Below are positions 56,556-64,000 of a DNA stretch of 64,000 nucleotides, piece by piece; position 1 is the stretch's first letter; every line of letters starts with the position of its first letter. Position numbers and translations under genes: made by a program. The stretch spans positions 4,898,001 to 4,962,000 of the forward strand of contig NZ_CP011371.1 of assembly GCF_001017435.1 (NCBI RefSeq), given 5' to 3'. The notes under the pieces were generated by a model. That model was not told where the DNA came from, did no database searches, and was given only the letters and a program-made list of their open reading frames with translations. The DNA is from Caldimonas brevitalea (GTDB lineage Bacteria > Pseudomonadota > Gammaproteobacteria > Burkholderiales > Burkholderiaceae_C).

Positions 56556-56912
56556 TCACCAGCCCATGAAAGCCTTGGCTTTCGCACTCATGCGGTCAGG
56601 CGTCCAGGGCGGCTCCCAAACGAGTTCGACCTCGATCTGGTAGTGGGCGGGCACGACCCGGTCCAGCTCCGACTGCACCTCGTCGAGGATGACATCGGTG
56701 ACCGGACAGGCAGGCGACGTCATCGTGATCGTCAGGTGCACCAACTGGTCGGAGACCGCGACGCCATAGATCAGCCCGACGTCGACCACCGACATCGCGA
56801 CCTCCGGGTCGACGACACGACGCAGTGCGGCTTCGATCGGCTGCCGCAGCGCTTCCGGGCCTTCATAGGGAAAGGGGGCGGCGGACGTGGCCGGCGTGGG
56901 GGCTGGTTGCAT
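56556..56912 (-). CDS. DUF59/MIP18-family Fe-S assembly protein (SufT/PaaD-like)
   Basis: A 118-residue protein with the MIP18 motif: ALRRVVDPEVAMSVVDVGLI, VHLTITMTSPACPVTDVI (invariant Cys) and VELVWEPPWTPDRMS. Such proteins help load Fe-S clusters; next to nsrR and qNOR it may repair or load NO-damaged clusters. It lies 16 bases downstream of nsrR and is likely in the same transcript. Confidence 0.88.
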   Translation of the reverse strand: MQPAPTPATSAAPFPYEGPEALRQPIEAALRRVVDPEVAMSVVDVGLIYGVAVSDQLVHLTITMTSPACPVTDVILDEVQSELDRVVPAHYQIEVELVWEPPWTPDRMSAKAKAFMGW

Positions 56913-56928
56913 GATGGGGTGTGCGTTC

Positions 56929-57390
56929 TCACGCCATTTGCGGCGCAGGAAGGGTACGGTAGAAGTCGAGCACTTGCGCCAGCGCTTCCTGATTGCGCGT
57001 GACATCGGCCAAGGTGTAGCGGTCGAGCACGGCGTAGAAGGCCTGGACAGCCTCGGCCAGAACGCCTTTCAGCCCGCAGCAGCCGCCGATGGCGCAGTGT
57101 CCACCGCCACTCTCGAAGCATTCCGCGGGCTCGAGCAGGCCTTCGGTGTCGCGCACCACCCGGCCGACGCAGATCGCCTGCGCCGATGTGGCAAGCGTCA
57201 TGCCGCCTCCTTTGCCGCGCACCGTCGTGATCCAGCCCTTCTTGCCCAGGAAGTGAACCACCTTGACGAGGTGGTGTTCCGAGACGCCGAAGGCGCGCGT
57301 GATCTCGGCAATCGTGGCCTTCTTGCCCGGGTGGGCAGCCAGATAGATGAGGACGCGCAGGCTGTAGTCGGTGAAGGCGGTGAGTTTCAC
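56929..57390 (-). CDS. nsrR: NsrR, Rrf2-family nitric-oxide-sensing repressor
   Basis: A 153-residue Rrf2 protein. HTH: LTAFTDYSLRVLIYLAAHP and GVSEHHLVKVVHFLGKKGWI. The cluster-binding region has the cysteines of NsrR (CFESGGGHCAIGGCCG) followed by LKGVLAEAVQAFYAVLDRYT and LADV, the NsrR version. A 2Fe-2S or 4Fe-4S cluster reacts with NO and releases the operator. GTG 57390 is chosen because it gives the family N-terminus. The NsrR box at 60134-60154 is its likely target. Confidence 0.92.
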   Translation of the reverse strand: MKLTAFTDYSLRVLIYLAAHPGKKATIAEITRAFGVSEHHLVKVVHFLGKKGWITTVRGKGGGMTLATSAQAICVGRVVRDTEGLLEPAECFESGGGHCAIGGCCGLKGVLAEAVQAFYAVLDRYTLADVTRNQEALAQVLDFYRTLPAPQMA

Positions 57391-57529
57391 GGTGAGCAAT
57401 GCGGTGCAGAGGTGAAACAAACGCCGCAAGCGGCGTTCCAGGAGATCTAGATAGAGTGGCGACGGCATCGAAAGTTCGAGGGCCGCCGACACGAGGCAGG
57501 GGCGAGGCCGAGCTCCGCCCCTGCTGCCG

Positions 57530-59785
57530 TCACGGCTTGACCGGCAAGGCGCCCACGGGGGCGGACGTCACCGCGGGCTTCCGGAGCAGCTTCAGCGCAT
57601 ACAGCGCGAGGTACACCGCACCGGCCGCAAACACGATGTCACCGGGCACGCGCAGCCACACCAGGGTCTCCATCACGCTGCCGTGGATCACTTCGGGCGA
57701 GCGGGCGTACCACAGGCCTTGCGTGATGGCCGCGTAGGCCTGGTAGATGCCGGCGGGCAGCAGCGACATGAACACCATCATCGCGAGGCCACCGTTGAAG
57801 GCCCAGAAGGCGGGCTTGATCAACCGGTCGGCATGCAGCGAACGCTCGTACAGGCCACGCAGGCAGAACAACATCAGCCCGATGCCCAGCATGCCGTACA
57901 CCCCGAACAGCGCAGCGTGGCCGTGGGCCGCCGTCATGTTGAGGCCCTGCACGTAGTACAGCGCAGCAGGCGGGTTGATCGCGAAGCCCAGCAGGCCGGC
58001 ACCGACCGTGTTCCAGAAGCCGACGGCCACGAAACACAGGATGGGCCACTTGTAGGCTTGCAGCCAGGCCACCGACTGCGAGCGGCGCCAAGTTTGCATG
58101 GCTTCCAGGCCGATCAGGGTCAGGGGCACCACTTCGAGCGCGGAGAACACCGCACCGACGGCGATCACCGAGGTGGGCGTGCCGGTCCAGTACAGGTGGT
58201 GCAGCGTGCCCAGGATGCCGCCGAACAGGAACACGATGGTTTCCGCGACGATGGCCCGGTTGGCACTTGCGGCATGCACGAGACCCAGCTTGGTGAAGAT
58301 GAGGGCGATGACCGCGGTGGCGAACACTTCGAAGAAGCCTTCCACCCACAGGTGCACCAGCCACCAGCGCCAGTACTCGACCATCGAGTAGTGCGTGTGC
58401 TGGCCCCAGGTGAGCGAGGTGGCGTAGAAGCCGCCGATGCAGGTCGCCGACAGGAACACCATCGCGATCAGGCCGCGGGTCTCCGAGGGTGTCTTCAGCG
58501 CCGGCCACAGGGCACGGCCCAGCAGGTACACCCAGAACAGCAGGCCGACGAACAGCAGCAACTGCCAGACACGGCCCATGCTGGTGAACTCCAGCCCCTG
58601 GTTGCCGAGCCAGAACGCGAAGTCGACACCGCGGTGCTGCAGGGTCCCGAGCCAGCCGGTGACGGTGGACCCGAGCACGACGACGATGAGCGCCCAGAAC
58701 AGCGCATCGACCCCCAGCTTCTGCAGCTTCGGCTCGCGGCCGCCAAGCAGCGGGGCGATGTAGAGACCGGTGGCCAACCAGGCGGTCGCAATCCAGAATA
58801 TGCCGACCTGGGTGTGGATGGTGCGGGTGCTCACGTAGGGCAGCACGTCGGCGAGCGGGATGCCGAAGAACGCCTTGCCTTCGACCGCATAGTGGGCGGT
58901 GATGACCCCCATGCCGATCTGCAGCAGGATCAGGCCGATGACCGCGAAGAAGTACTTGCGGGTGGCCTTCATCGACGGCGTGGCCTTGACGCCCAGCAGC
59001 GGATCGGTCTTGGGCACCTCGGCTTCTTCCTCGCCATGGCCGCGGGCATGCAGCCACAACATCGCGGCGATGCCGGCGAGCAGCAGGATCACACTGGCCA
59101 TCGACCACATCGCCGCAGTGCCGGTCAGCGTGTTGCCCACCAGCGGCTCATGCGGCCAGTTGCTGGTGTACGACAGGCCTTCCTCGCTCGGACGGTCTGT
59201 GCTGGCGGACCAGGCCGACCAGAAGAAGAACGCGGTGAGGGCCTGGCGGTCCGCCTTCTCGGGCAGCACACCATCGCCCATCGCGTACTGCTCGCGCAGC
59301 GCGGCCAGCGACGCCTCGCTGCCAAACAGGCCGTCGAAGTGCGCCGCCACCTCGCGGATCGCCGCGGCACGTTCGGGCGACACCTTCACGGCGCCGCTGA
59401 GGTCGTCGTAGGTGTTGCGTCGCATCTCGCGTTTGACCTTGGCGTCGATCGCCGCGGCGGTTTCTTCGGTCAGGGCCTGCTGCCCGACGAGGATCTTGCG
59501 CAGCGCCACGGCTTCACGGTGCAACCAGTCGGCCGACCAGTCCGGGGCGACATAGCTGCCGTGCCCCCAGACGCTGCCGAGTTGCTGGCCACCGGCCGCC
59601 CGCCAGGCTTGTTGGCCGCGCTGGATCTGGTCGCCGGTGTACAGCACCTCCCCTCCCGTCGTCTGGACCGACTTCGGAATGGGAGGCGCAAAGAGATAAA
59701 TCTGCCATCCGAGGTACCCGAGGGCCCCGAACGACAGGACGAAGATGAGGCCGAGCCAACGCCACAGCCTGTTGGTGCTCTTCAT
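57530..59785 (-). CDS. norZ: Quinol-dependent nitric oxide reductase (qNOR)
   Basis: A 751-residue single-subunit NOR. The N-terminal ~220-residue extension (GGEVLYTGDQIQRGQQAWRA; SVWGHGSYVAPDWSADWLHR) replaces NorC and carries no haem c motif. The catalytic core has TRTIHTQVGIFWI, LVHLWVEGFFEVF, GTLHHLYWTG and AAHGHAALFG. It reduces NO to N2O with quinol and is often used for NO detoxification. It follows the DUF2249 gene by 39 bp, under the NsrR operator. Confidence 0.95.
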   Translation of the reverse strand: MKSTNRLWRWLGLIFVLSFGALGYLGWQIYLFAPPIPKSVQTTGGEVLYTGDQIQRGQQAWRAAGGQQLGSVWGHGSYVAPDWSADWLHREAVALRKILVGQQALTEETAAAIDAKVKREMRRNTYDDLSGAVKVSPERAAAIREVAAHFDGLFGSEASLAALREQYAMGDGVLPEKADRQALTAFFFWSAWSASTDRPSEEGLSYTSNWPHEPLVGNTLTGTAAMWSMASVILLLAGIAAMLWLHARGHGEEEAEVPKTDPLLGVKATPSMKATRKYFFAVIGLILLQIGMGVITAHYAVEGKAFFGIPLADVLPYVSTRTIHTQVGIFWIATAWLATGLYIAPLLGGREPKLQKLGVDALFWALIVVVLGSTVTGWLGTLQHRGVDFAFWLGNQGLEFTSMGRVWQLLLFVGLLFWVYLLGRALWPALKTPSETRGLIAMVFLSATCIGGFYATSLTWGQHTHYSMVEYWRWWLVHLWVEGFFEVFATAVIALIFTKLGLVHAASANRAIVAETIVFLFGGILGTLHHLYWTGTPTSVIAVGAVFSALEVVPLTLIGLEAMQTWRRSQSVAWLQAYKWPILCFVAVGFWNTVGAGLLGFAINPPAALYYVQGLNMTAAHGHAALFGVYGMLGIGLMLFCLRGLYERSLHADRLIKPAFWAFNGGLAMMVFMSLLPAGIYQAYAAITQGLWYARSPEVIHGSVMETLVWLRVPGDIVFAAGAVYLALYALKLLRKPAVTSAPVGALPVKP

Positions 59786-59824
59786 GGCATGTCCGATGTG
59801 GTTGTAGGAGGAAAAGACGGTCGC

Positions 59825-60112
59825 TCAGGCACCGCCGCAGCCGCCGCAGCAGCGACCTTCGCTGGCGGCAGCGGCCCGCTTGGTGATGCGCACGCGCCAG
59901 ACGTCCGGGCCCGACTCCAGGGTGTCCCAGGTGAACCGCCCCGGCTGCATCTCCTGCAGCTGGAAGTACAGCGGTCGGGGGTCGTGGTCGTTGACGATCT
60001 CCATCGCAGCGCCATCCGCCAGGCTGTGGAAGGTGCCGAAGATCAGCGGGTGTCGTTCGCGAGGGGGGATGACGCGCACGTCGATCGTGGGGTGCGAGAG
60101 GGCTTGGGTCAT
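59825..60112 (-). CDS. DUF2249 protein with C-terminal Cys-rich tail
   Basis: A 95-residue protein with the DUF2249 core (IDVRVIPPRERHPLIFGTF; LADGAAMEIVNDHDPRPLYF; GRFTWDTLESGPDVWRVRIT) and an unusual tail, GRCCGGCGG, with three Cys. DUF2249 genes often lie next to NO-response genes. First gene after the NsrR operator, in front of qNOR. Confidence 0.88.
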   Translation of the reverse strand: MTQALSHPTIDVRVIPPRERHPLIFGTFHSLADGAAMEIVNDHDPRPLYFQLQEMQPGRFTWDTLESGPDVWRVRITKRAAAASEGRCCGGCGGA

Positions 60113-60133
60113 GGGACGCTCCGTGGGGATTAA

Positions 60134-60154
60134 AGGTGCATTTGGGATGCACCT
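60134..60154 (-). promoter_or_regulatory. NsrR operator before DUF2249-qNOR
   Basis: AGGTGCAT-N5-ATGCACCT is a perfect 8+8 inverted repeat with the spacing of known beta-proteobacterial NsrR boxes. It lies 21 bases before the DUF2249 ATG, where a repressor would block transcription. Confidence 0.85.
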
Positions 60155-60289
60155 AATTTACGGAAGGCCTTTGTCGCGACCTTTGACCCACATCAACAGG
60201 CTTGCCGTACGCCCGGGGCCGGGCGTGGGGCACGAAGCCGACAACACCGCAGGCGCGGCGGCGCCTACGCGAGCCTTCAGGCGTAACCG

Positions 60290-60874
60290 TTACGCCGGGC
60301 GGCGCTCATTGCCAAGGTCGATCTGGAGGGTGTGGCTCGGAATGGCGCCCGCCAGCAGGGGTTCGAGGTGCCGCACCAGGCTGGGCGGCACGACGAACTC
60401 GCGGGTCTTTTTCAGCGCCGCCAGCGACCACCACTTGAACGACTTGACCACCTGCCGCTCCTGCTCGGTCATGCGGTCGGTGGACACATCGGTGCAGACC
60501 GTGCGCACCAACAGGAAGGTCTCCTGGTGGAGCGTGAGCACGCCATCGCGCTGCAGCCGGTGTTCGCCATACCAGACCGGCGGGCCCCACACCACGTCCC
60601 GGTCCGTCAAGCCGGTCTCTTCACGCAGCTCCCGCCGCGCGGCCTGTTGAGGCGTCTCGCCCGCGTCCATCCCCCCGCCGATCGTGCACCAGAACGTCCG
60701 GTCCGGCAGTGCGACCTTCATCAGCAGCAACTCATCGCGGCCGTTCAGAAGCACCAGCCGCATGCTGCGGCGCACCGGGGTCGAGGGGTGGGGCTGCGGT
60801 TCCAAGGGATCTCCTCGCACAAGGTTCGTGACGTCGGATCGAAGGGCTGAAGTATCCAGGGGCGCGCGGTTCAT
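60290..60874 (-). CDS. Nudix hydrolase
   Basis: A 194-residue protein. The Nudix box is complete (GMDAGETPQQAARRELREET then GL), preceded by RLVLLNGRDELLLMK. Nudix enzymes hydrolyse nucleoside diphosphate derivatives; the substrate is not evident. The first ~35 residues are Pro-rich and may not all be translated; in-frame later starts exist. Confidence 0.88.
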   Translation of the reverse strand: MNRAPLDTSALRSDVTNLVRGDPLEPQPHPSTPVRRSMRLVLLNGRDELLLMKVALPDRTFWCTIGGGMDAGETPQQAARRELREETGLTDRDVVWGPPVWYGEHRLQRDGVLTLHQETFLLVRTVCTDVSTDRMTEQERQVVKSFKWWSLAALKKTREFVVPPSLVRHLEPLLAGAIPSHTLQIDLGNERRPA

Positions 60875-60970
60875 GCGCGGCCGAACAAGACGGGACGGTG
60901 TTCAAGACCGCGCGACCGTCTGCTGCCGTCGGGGCAGCCGAACGGGACCGTTGCTGCTTCCGCCCGCGGC

Positions 60971-61339
60971 TCAGTGCGCCGCAAGGCGCAGCCACCCGAA
61001 CTGCAGGTACTCGACCACGTCTCCCGATGGAAGGCGCGCCGCCAGGTGTTGCCCGGTGCTGATGCGGTAGGGGCCGAACACGATGCGGGCCCCGGCCGCC
61101 AGCAGCGTCTGCTGCATCTCCTGCAGGTCGGTGACCACCGCAATCGTGTGAATCTCGGCCCGCGAGCCCAACAGGCCCGCCCGACCGCACATGAGCCAGA
61201 AGCCGCCGGCCAGCGCGGCCTCGAGCCCGCGATGCGTGAACCGCAGCACGGGCACCGTGGGCCGCAGCCGTGCAAAGGCAGACACCGCCTGCTCCAGGTC
61301 GGGCACGATCAACGGCGCGTAGACATGCAGGATGGCCAT
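60971..61339 (-). CDS. VOC-superfamily small protein
   Basis: A 122-residue VOC protein: AILHVYAPLIVPDLEQAVSA, then LAGGFWLMCGRAGLL, IHTIAVVTDLQEMQQTLLAA and FGPYRISTGQHLAARLPSGD. No metal-ligand set is obvious. ATG 61339 is preferred; an in-frame start at 61399 would read through the tail of an aldo/keto reductase remnant. Confidence 0.7.
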   Translation of the reverse strand: MAILHVYAPLIVPDLEQAVSAFARLRPTVPVLRFTHRGLEAALAGGFWLMCGRAGLLGSRAEIHTIAVVTDLQEMQQTLLAAGARIVFGPYRISTGQHLAARLPSGDVVEYLQFGWLRLAAH

Positions 61340-61367
61340 GGGCAGCACCAGCTCGGTGGGGGGCGGG

Positions 61368-61520
61368 TCAGCGCACGGCGCCGCCGAGCGGATGGACATC
61401 GGCCGTGTCGATCAAGTCGATGCCGGCCTCGTCGGTCGGCAGACCGACGGTCGTGGTGCGCAACACGGGACGCAACACGGTGAGGTCGGTGCGGCCGAGA
61501 CGGGTGGTGGGAAGGGTCAT
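61368..61520 (-). pseudogene. Remnant of an aldo/keto reductase gene
   Basis: A 50-codon frame reads TTRLGRTDLTVLRPVLRTTT, then EAGIDLIDTADVHPLGG before a stop. These are the first strand and the catalytic-Asp region of an aldo/keto reductase, with the intervening ~25 residues and the whole C-terminal part missing. A deleted, non-functional copy. Confidence 0.65.
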
Positions 61521-61731
61521 GGGTGGTGCAGCAGCGGGATGTGGTGCGCTGCCGATGCAGCGTTCGTGCCACGCTCGAGGCGGCTGGACTGAACGACACG
61601 CAGCAATTCGGCGGGGCACGATGTTGCGGTGCCGGCAGCTTGCAGGCCGAGGTGTCGCGAATGCAGCAGGCCGCGCCGTCGTGCAGCGGCGAGGGGCTGG
61701 GGCCGCGCACGCCCCTGGTCGCGCAAGGGAA

Positions 61732-62133
61732 TCAAGCCCGGTGGACGCGCACCGACGGCGGCCTCGCCTGCCGGGCATCGAAGCGCGCTTGGGCCGATTG
61801 CGTCCGCCCGAGGGTCTGCACCGCCCAGGCCCGCAGCTGCTCGACGATCTCCGCCAGACCGCGCCCGTGCGGCGTGATGGCGTAGGCGACGGCGATGGGC
61901 TTGAGGCTCCACACCTGCCGTTCGACCAGCCCGTTGCGCTCCAGCTGCTGCAGGGTCTGCCCCAGCACCTTCTGTGAAATGCCCTCGACCGTGCGCTTGA
62001 GTTCGTTGAAGCGCACCGGCTCGTCGCGCACCGCCATCAGCACCAGCACCGCCCACTTGTTGGCGATCTGATCGAGCAATAGCCGGGTCGGGCAGCTGGC
62101 CGACAAAGGGCCCTGGGGCAGCTTCCGCGCCAT
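61732..62133 (-). CDS. HxlR-family transcriptional regulator
   Basis: A 133-residue winged-helix protein: CPTRLLLDQIANKWAVLVLM, RFNELKRTVEGISQKVLGQT, LQQLERNGLVERQVW and YAITPHGRGLAEIVEQLRAW are the HxlR pattern. AGGAGG precedes ATG 62133. Divergent from an alpha/beta hydrolase gene with palindromic sequence between. HxlR regulators often respond to aldehydes, quinones or oxidants. Confidence 0.9.
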   Translation of the reverse strand: MARKLPQGPLSASCPTRLLLDQIANKWAVLVLMAVRDEPVRFNELKRTVEGISQKVLGQTLQQLERNGLVERQVWSLKPIAVAYAITPHGRGLAEIVEQLRAWAVQTLGRTQSAQARFDARQARPPSVRVHRA

Positions 62134-62146
62134 CGTGGTTTCCTCC

Positions 62147-62182
62147 TGGTATCCACTCACCTGCTGGTATCTGATTGATACC
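62147..62182. promoter_or_regulatory. Probable HxlR operator region
   Basis: GGTATC-N5-GATACC (62166-62182) is a perfect inverted repeat; a further direct copy TGGTATC starts at 62147, 18 bases upstream of the copy at 62165. It lies between the divergent hxlR-like and hydrolase genes. Confidence 0.6.
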
Positions 62183-62225
62183 GCAATGTCTGAGGGTCAG
62201 CATAGCGTCATTTGAAGGAAACGCC

Positions 62226-63089
62226 ATGCAAGCTACCCCCTCGACCAGCTGGTTCGAACCGCGCCTCGTCACGGCCAACGGCATCCGCCTCCATGTCATG
62301 CTGGCGGGCACCGGTCACCCTGTGCTGATGCTGCATGGCTGGCCGTTCACGTCGCACCTGTGGCGTTTGGTCACCCCGATGCTGACGGCGGCCGGCTACC
62401 AGGTGATTGCACCCGACCTGCGCGGCATTGGGCTGAGCGAGCGGCCGAGCCACGGCTACGACCTCTTCCATCTGTCCGAGGACGCGGCCCAGCTGCTCGA
62501 TGCCTTGAACATTCCTGAGGCGCATGTCGTCGGCTTCGACCTCGGCACACCGGTGGCCTGGATGCTCGCCATGCGGCACCCGGCACGGGTGCGCAGGCTG
62601 GCGCTGATGGAGGCCCTGCTGGGGTCCCTGCCCGGGGCCGAAGCTTTTCTGGCCAGCGGCCCGCCCTGGTGGTTCGGCTTCCATGCGGTGCCCGGTTTGG
62701 CCGAACAGGTGCTGGCCGGCCGCGAAGCCGAGTATCTCGGCTGGTTCTTCAGCGCACGGGCTGCGGGGCACCGCGCGGTCGACCCGGCGGCGCAAGCTGT
62801 TTATACGCAGGCCTATGCGGGAGTCGAAGCCTTGCGTGGCGGCTTCGAGCACTACCGTGCGTTTGCGCTGAACGCACGGCAGATCGAGGCGGTGGTGTCG
62901 TCGCGCCGGCTGGTGCAGCCCACGCTCGCCATTGCCGGCGGGGTGGTGGGAGACAGCTTGTATCGCCAGCTGCAGCCGCTGTGTGACGACCTGTCGGGCG
63001 TGCAGATCGAGCACTGCGGACACAACATTCCGGAAGAGCAGCCCGAGCCGCTGGCGCGGGCGCTGCTGGAGTTCTTATTGAAGGGGTGA
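62226..63089 (+). CDS. Alpha/beta-fold hydrolase (epoxide-hydrolase/haloalkane-type)
   Basis: A 287-residue alpha/beta hydrolase: HGWPFTSHLWR oxyanion region, APDLRGIGLSERP, nucleophile elbow GFDLGTPVA (Asp nucleophile rather than Ser), and catalytic His in HCGHNIPEEQP. An Asp nucleophile fits epoxide hydrolases or dehalogenases. Probably regulated by the divergent HxlR protein. Confidence 0.87.
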   Translation: MQATPSTSWFEPRLVTANGIRLHVMLAGTGHPVLMLHGWPFTSHLWRLVTPMLTAAGYQVIAPDLRGIGLSERPSHGYDLFHLSEDAAQLLDALNIPEAHVVGFDLGTPVAWMLAMRHPARVRRLALMEALLGSLPGAEAFLASGPPWWFGFHAVPGLAEQVLAGREAEYLGWFFSARAAGHRAVDPAAQAVYTQAYAGVEALRGGFEHYRAFALNARQIEAVVSSRRLVQPTLAIAGGVVGDSLYRQLQPLCDDLSGVQIEHCGHNIPEEQPEPLARALLEFLLKG

Positions 63090-63284
63090 ACCCGGCAGGC
63101 AGCTTGGTTGCAGTGCCGCCTAGACATCGCGAGGCCCTCGCCGCTGCTGCGCCACAGGTACCGTCAGTTGCAACCGTTCGGCGGTGCCGCAGGGGCCGGG
63201 CCGCGCGCCGCGTGTAAGCTGGCGCGACCAGGGTTCGAAGCGCCTGTCTCCGCCCACCGCTTCCACACGTCCGGTGCCTGCCCG

Positions 63285-63686
63285 ATGCAAAGAACAGCTC
63301 GTTGCGCTTGCGGCCTCGCGTCCATCACCTTGCAAGGTGCGCCCGAGATGCATGGTGTGTGCCATTGCACCAATTGCAAGCGCCGCACCGGCAGCGCGTT
63401 CGGCATCTCGTCGTACTTCCCGAAAAGCAGCGTGGTCGAGACGAGCGGGCCCACCCAGGTCTATGCCTTCCATCATGTGGCGCAGCAGCACGAGCAGACC
63501 CGCCACTTCTGTCCGACCTGCGGCACCACGCTGTTCTGGTTGGTCTCGACACTGCCGGAGCTGATCGGGGTGGCGGGTGGCTGCTTTGCCGATCAAGGTC
63601 TGCCCGCGCCGACCTATTCCCTCACGCATGCCAAGAAGGAAGACTGGTTGAGCCTGCCGCCGCACTGGAAGGTCTATCCGGATTGA
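63285..63686 (+). CDS. GFA-family (glutathione-dependent formaldehyde-activating-like) protein
   Basis: A 133-residue zinc protein: CACGLASI, MHGVCHCTNCKRRTGSAFG and HFCPTCGTTLFW supply the Cys ligands of the GFA/CENP-V fold. Members handle small aldehydes or thiol adducts. ATG 63285 gives the family start; the longer upstream frame is not supported. Confidence 0.88.
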   Translation: MQRTARCACGLASITLQGAPEMHGVCHCTNCKRRTGSAFGISSYFPKSSVVETSGPTQVYAFHHVAQQHEQTRHFCPTCGTTLFWLVSTLPELIGVAGGCFADQGLPAPTYSLTHAKKEDWLSLPPHWKVYPD

Positions 63687-63861
63687 GGGGTCGGGGCCGC
63701 CGCTCGGGGGCCACCCGATCGTCCATCGTGCGAGGCCGTCGCCGCGTCCAACGCCCCGGCGGCGCGGGCGCGCAAACGACCAGCTCGGACCCACACGTCA
63801 CCGCTTCAAAACGCGACGCCGCCCCACGGGCGCCATCGAACCGCCTTGCCGCCGCCTCGGG

Positions 63862-64000
63862 TTAAAGAGGGCCCGGGCCACTACGGGGCCGGCTGCCCAG
63901 GCGTGCCATCACACCTTCGAAGATCTCGCGGCTGGCCTGCCAGGCCGCCGGATCGCCATTCGCCCGCCCTTCGAGCAGGTCGATGGCGCGCTCGAGCGCT
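63862..64000 (-). CDS. 3' end of an unidentified gene, cut by the window edge
   Basis: Forty-five codons run in from the window edge to a TAA at 63862: ALERAIDLLEGRANGDPAAW, then EIFEGVMARLG and a Pro/Gly/Arg tail. Codon use is like that of neighbouring genes. Too short to identify. Confidence 0.5.
   Translation of the reverse strand, partial: ALERAIDLLEGRANGDPAAWQASREIFEGVMARLGSRPRSGPGPL

Noticed and set aside
57683..60133. 816-codon plus-strand frame opposite qNOR
   Set aside because: Antisense shadow; the minus strand shows all haem and FeB ligands of qNOR.

Overview
The window is about 65-70% GC and densely coded, with GC-rich third positions and large antisense shadow frames. Its gene families (DUF4148, DUF3079, AniA-type NirK, NsrR, a B-type oxidase, DUF2339/DUF3999) point to a betaproteobacterium of the order Burkholderiales, probably near the Rubrivivax/Caldimonas/Azohydromonas group. 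The genus is my inference; no rRNA or other marker gene is present. I could not run homology searches, so family calls rest on motifs read in the sequence.

Layout. 1-14.9 kb: the 3' end of an enoyl-CoA hydratase gene, an orphan protein, a DUF3592 gene with an apparent frameshift, a lipoprotein dihaem cytochrome, an ECF sigma factor with a Ser/Thr kinase gene upstream, a DUF2339/DUF3999 envelope pair, and small secreted or membrane proteins. A decayed inverted copy of the sigma gene start lies at 3.3 kb. 15-23.5 kb: a FadH-like dienoyl-CoA reductase fused to a SnoaL-like domain, with a divergent PadR gene and palindromic operators; a TetR/VOC divergent pair with twin operators; two chemoreceptors and a CBS protein. 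23.6-31.2 kb: a tight five-gene minus-strand operon (CoA ligase, haem-oxygenase-like/cupin fusion, FAD monooxygenase, second adenylating enzyme, condensation-type acyltransferase), which looks like an undescribed small-molecule pathway around an aromatic acyl-CoA, possibly anthraniloyl-CoA. 32.1-37.4 kb: a winged-helix regulator, glutamine-cyclotransferase-like propeller, DUF899 protein, small membrane protein, and a divergent quinone reductase/LysR pair.

37.5-60.2 kb is a respiratory nitrogen-oxide island. It holds a B-type (ba3-like) haem-copper oxidase operon with three multihaem cytochromes c, a three-domain copper nitrite reductase with an extra N-terminal cupredoxin, a second CuNIR with a C-terminal haem c domain, and a small cytochrome c. 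A norCBQD operon follows, with a dihaem NorC and a 36-residue membrane peptide in front. Then come three NnrS-like or related membrane proteins, a DUF59 protein, NsrR, a quinol-dependent NO reductase and a DUF2249 protein. A near-ideal NsrR operator precedes the DUF2249/qNOR pair, linking NO sensing to NO removal. Nitrate and N2O reductase genes are not in the window.

60.3-64 kb holds housekeeping and accessory genes: Nudix, VOC, an aldo/keto reductase remnant, a divergent HxlR and alpha/beta hydrolase, a GFA-family protein, and the 3' end of an unidentified gene on the minus strand. I saw no tRNA, rRNA, CRISPR array, insertion sequence or prophage.
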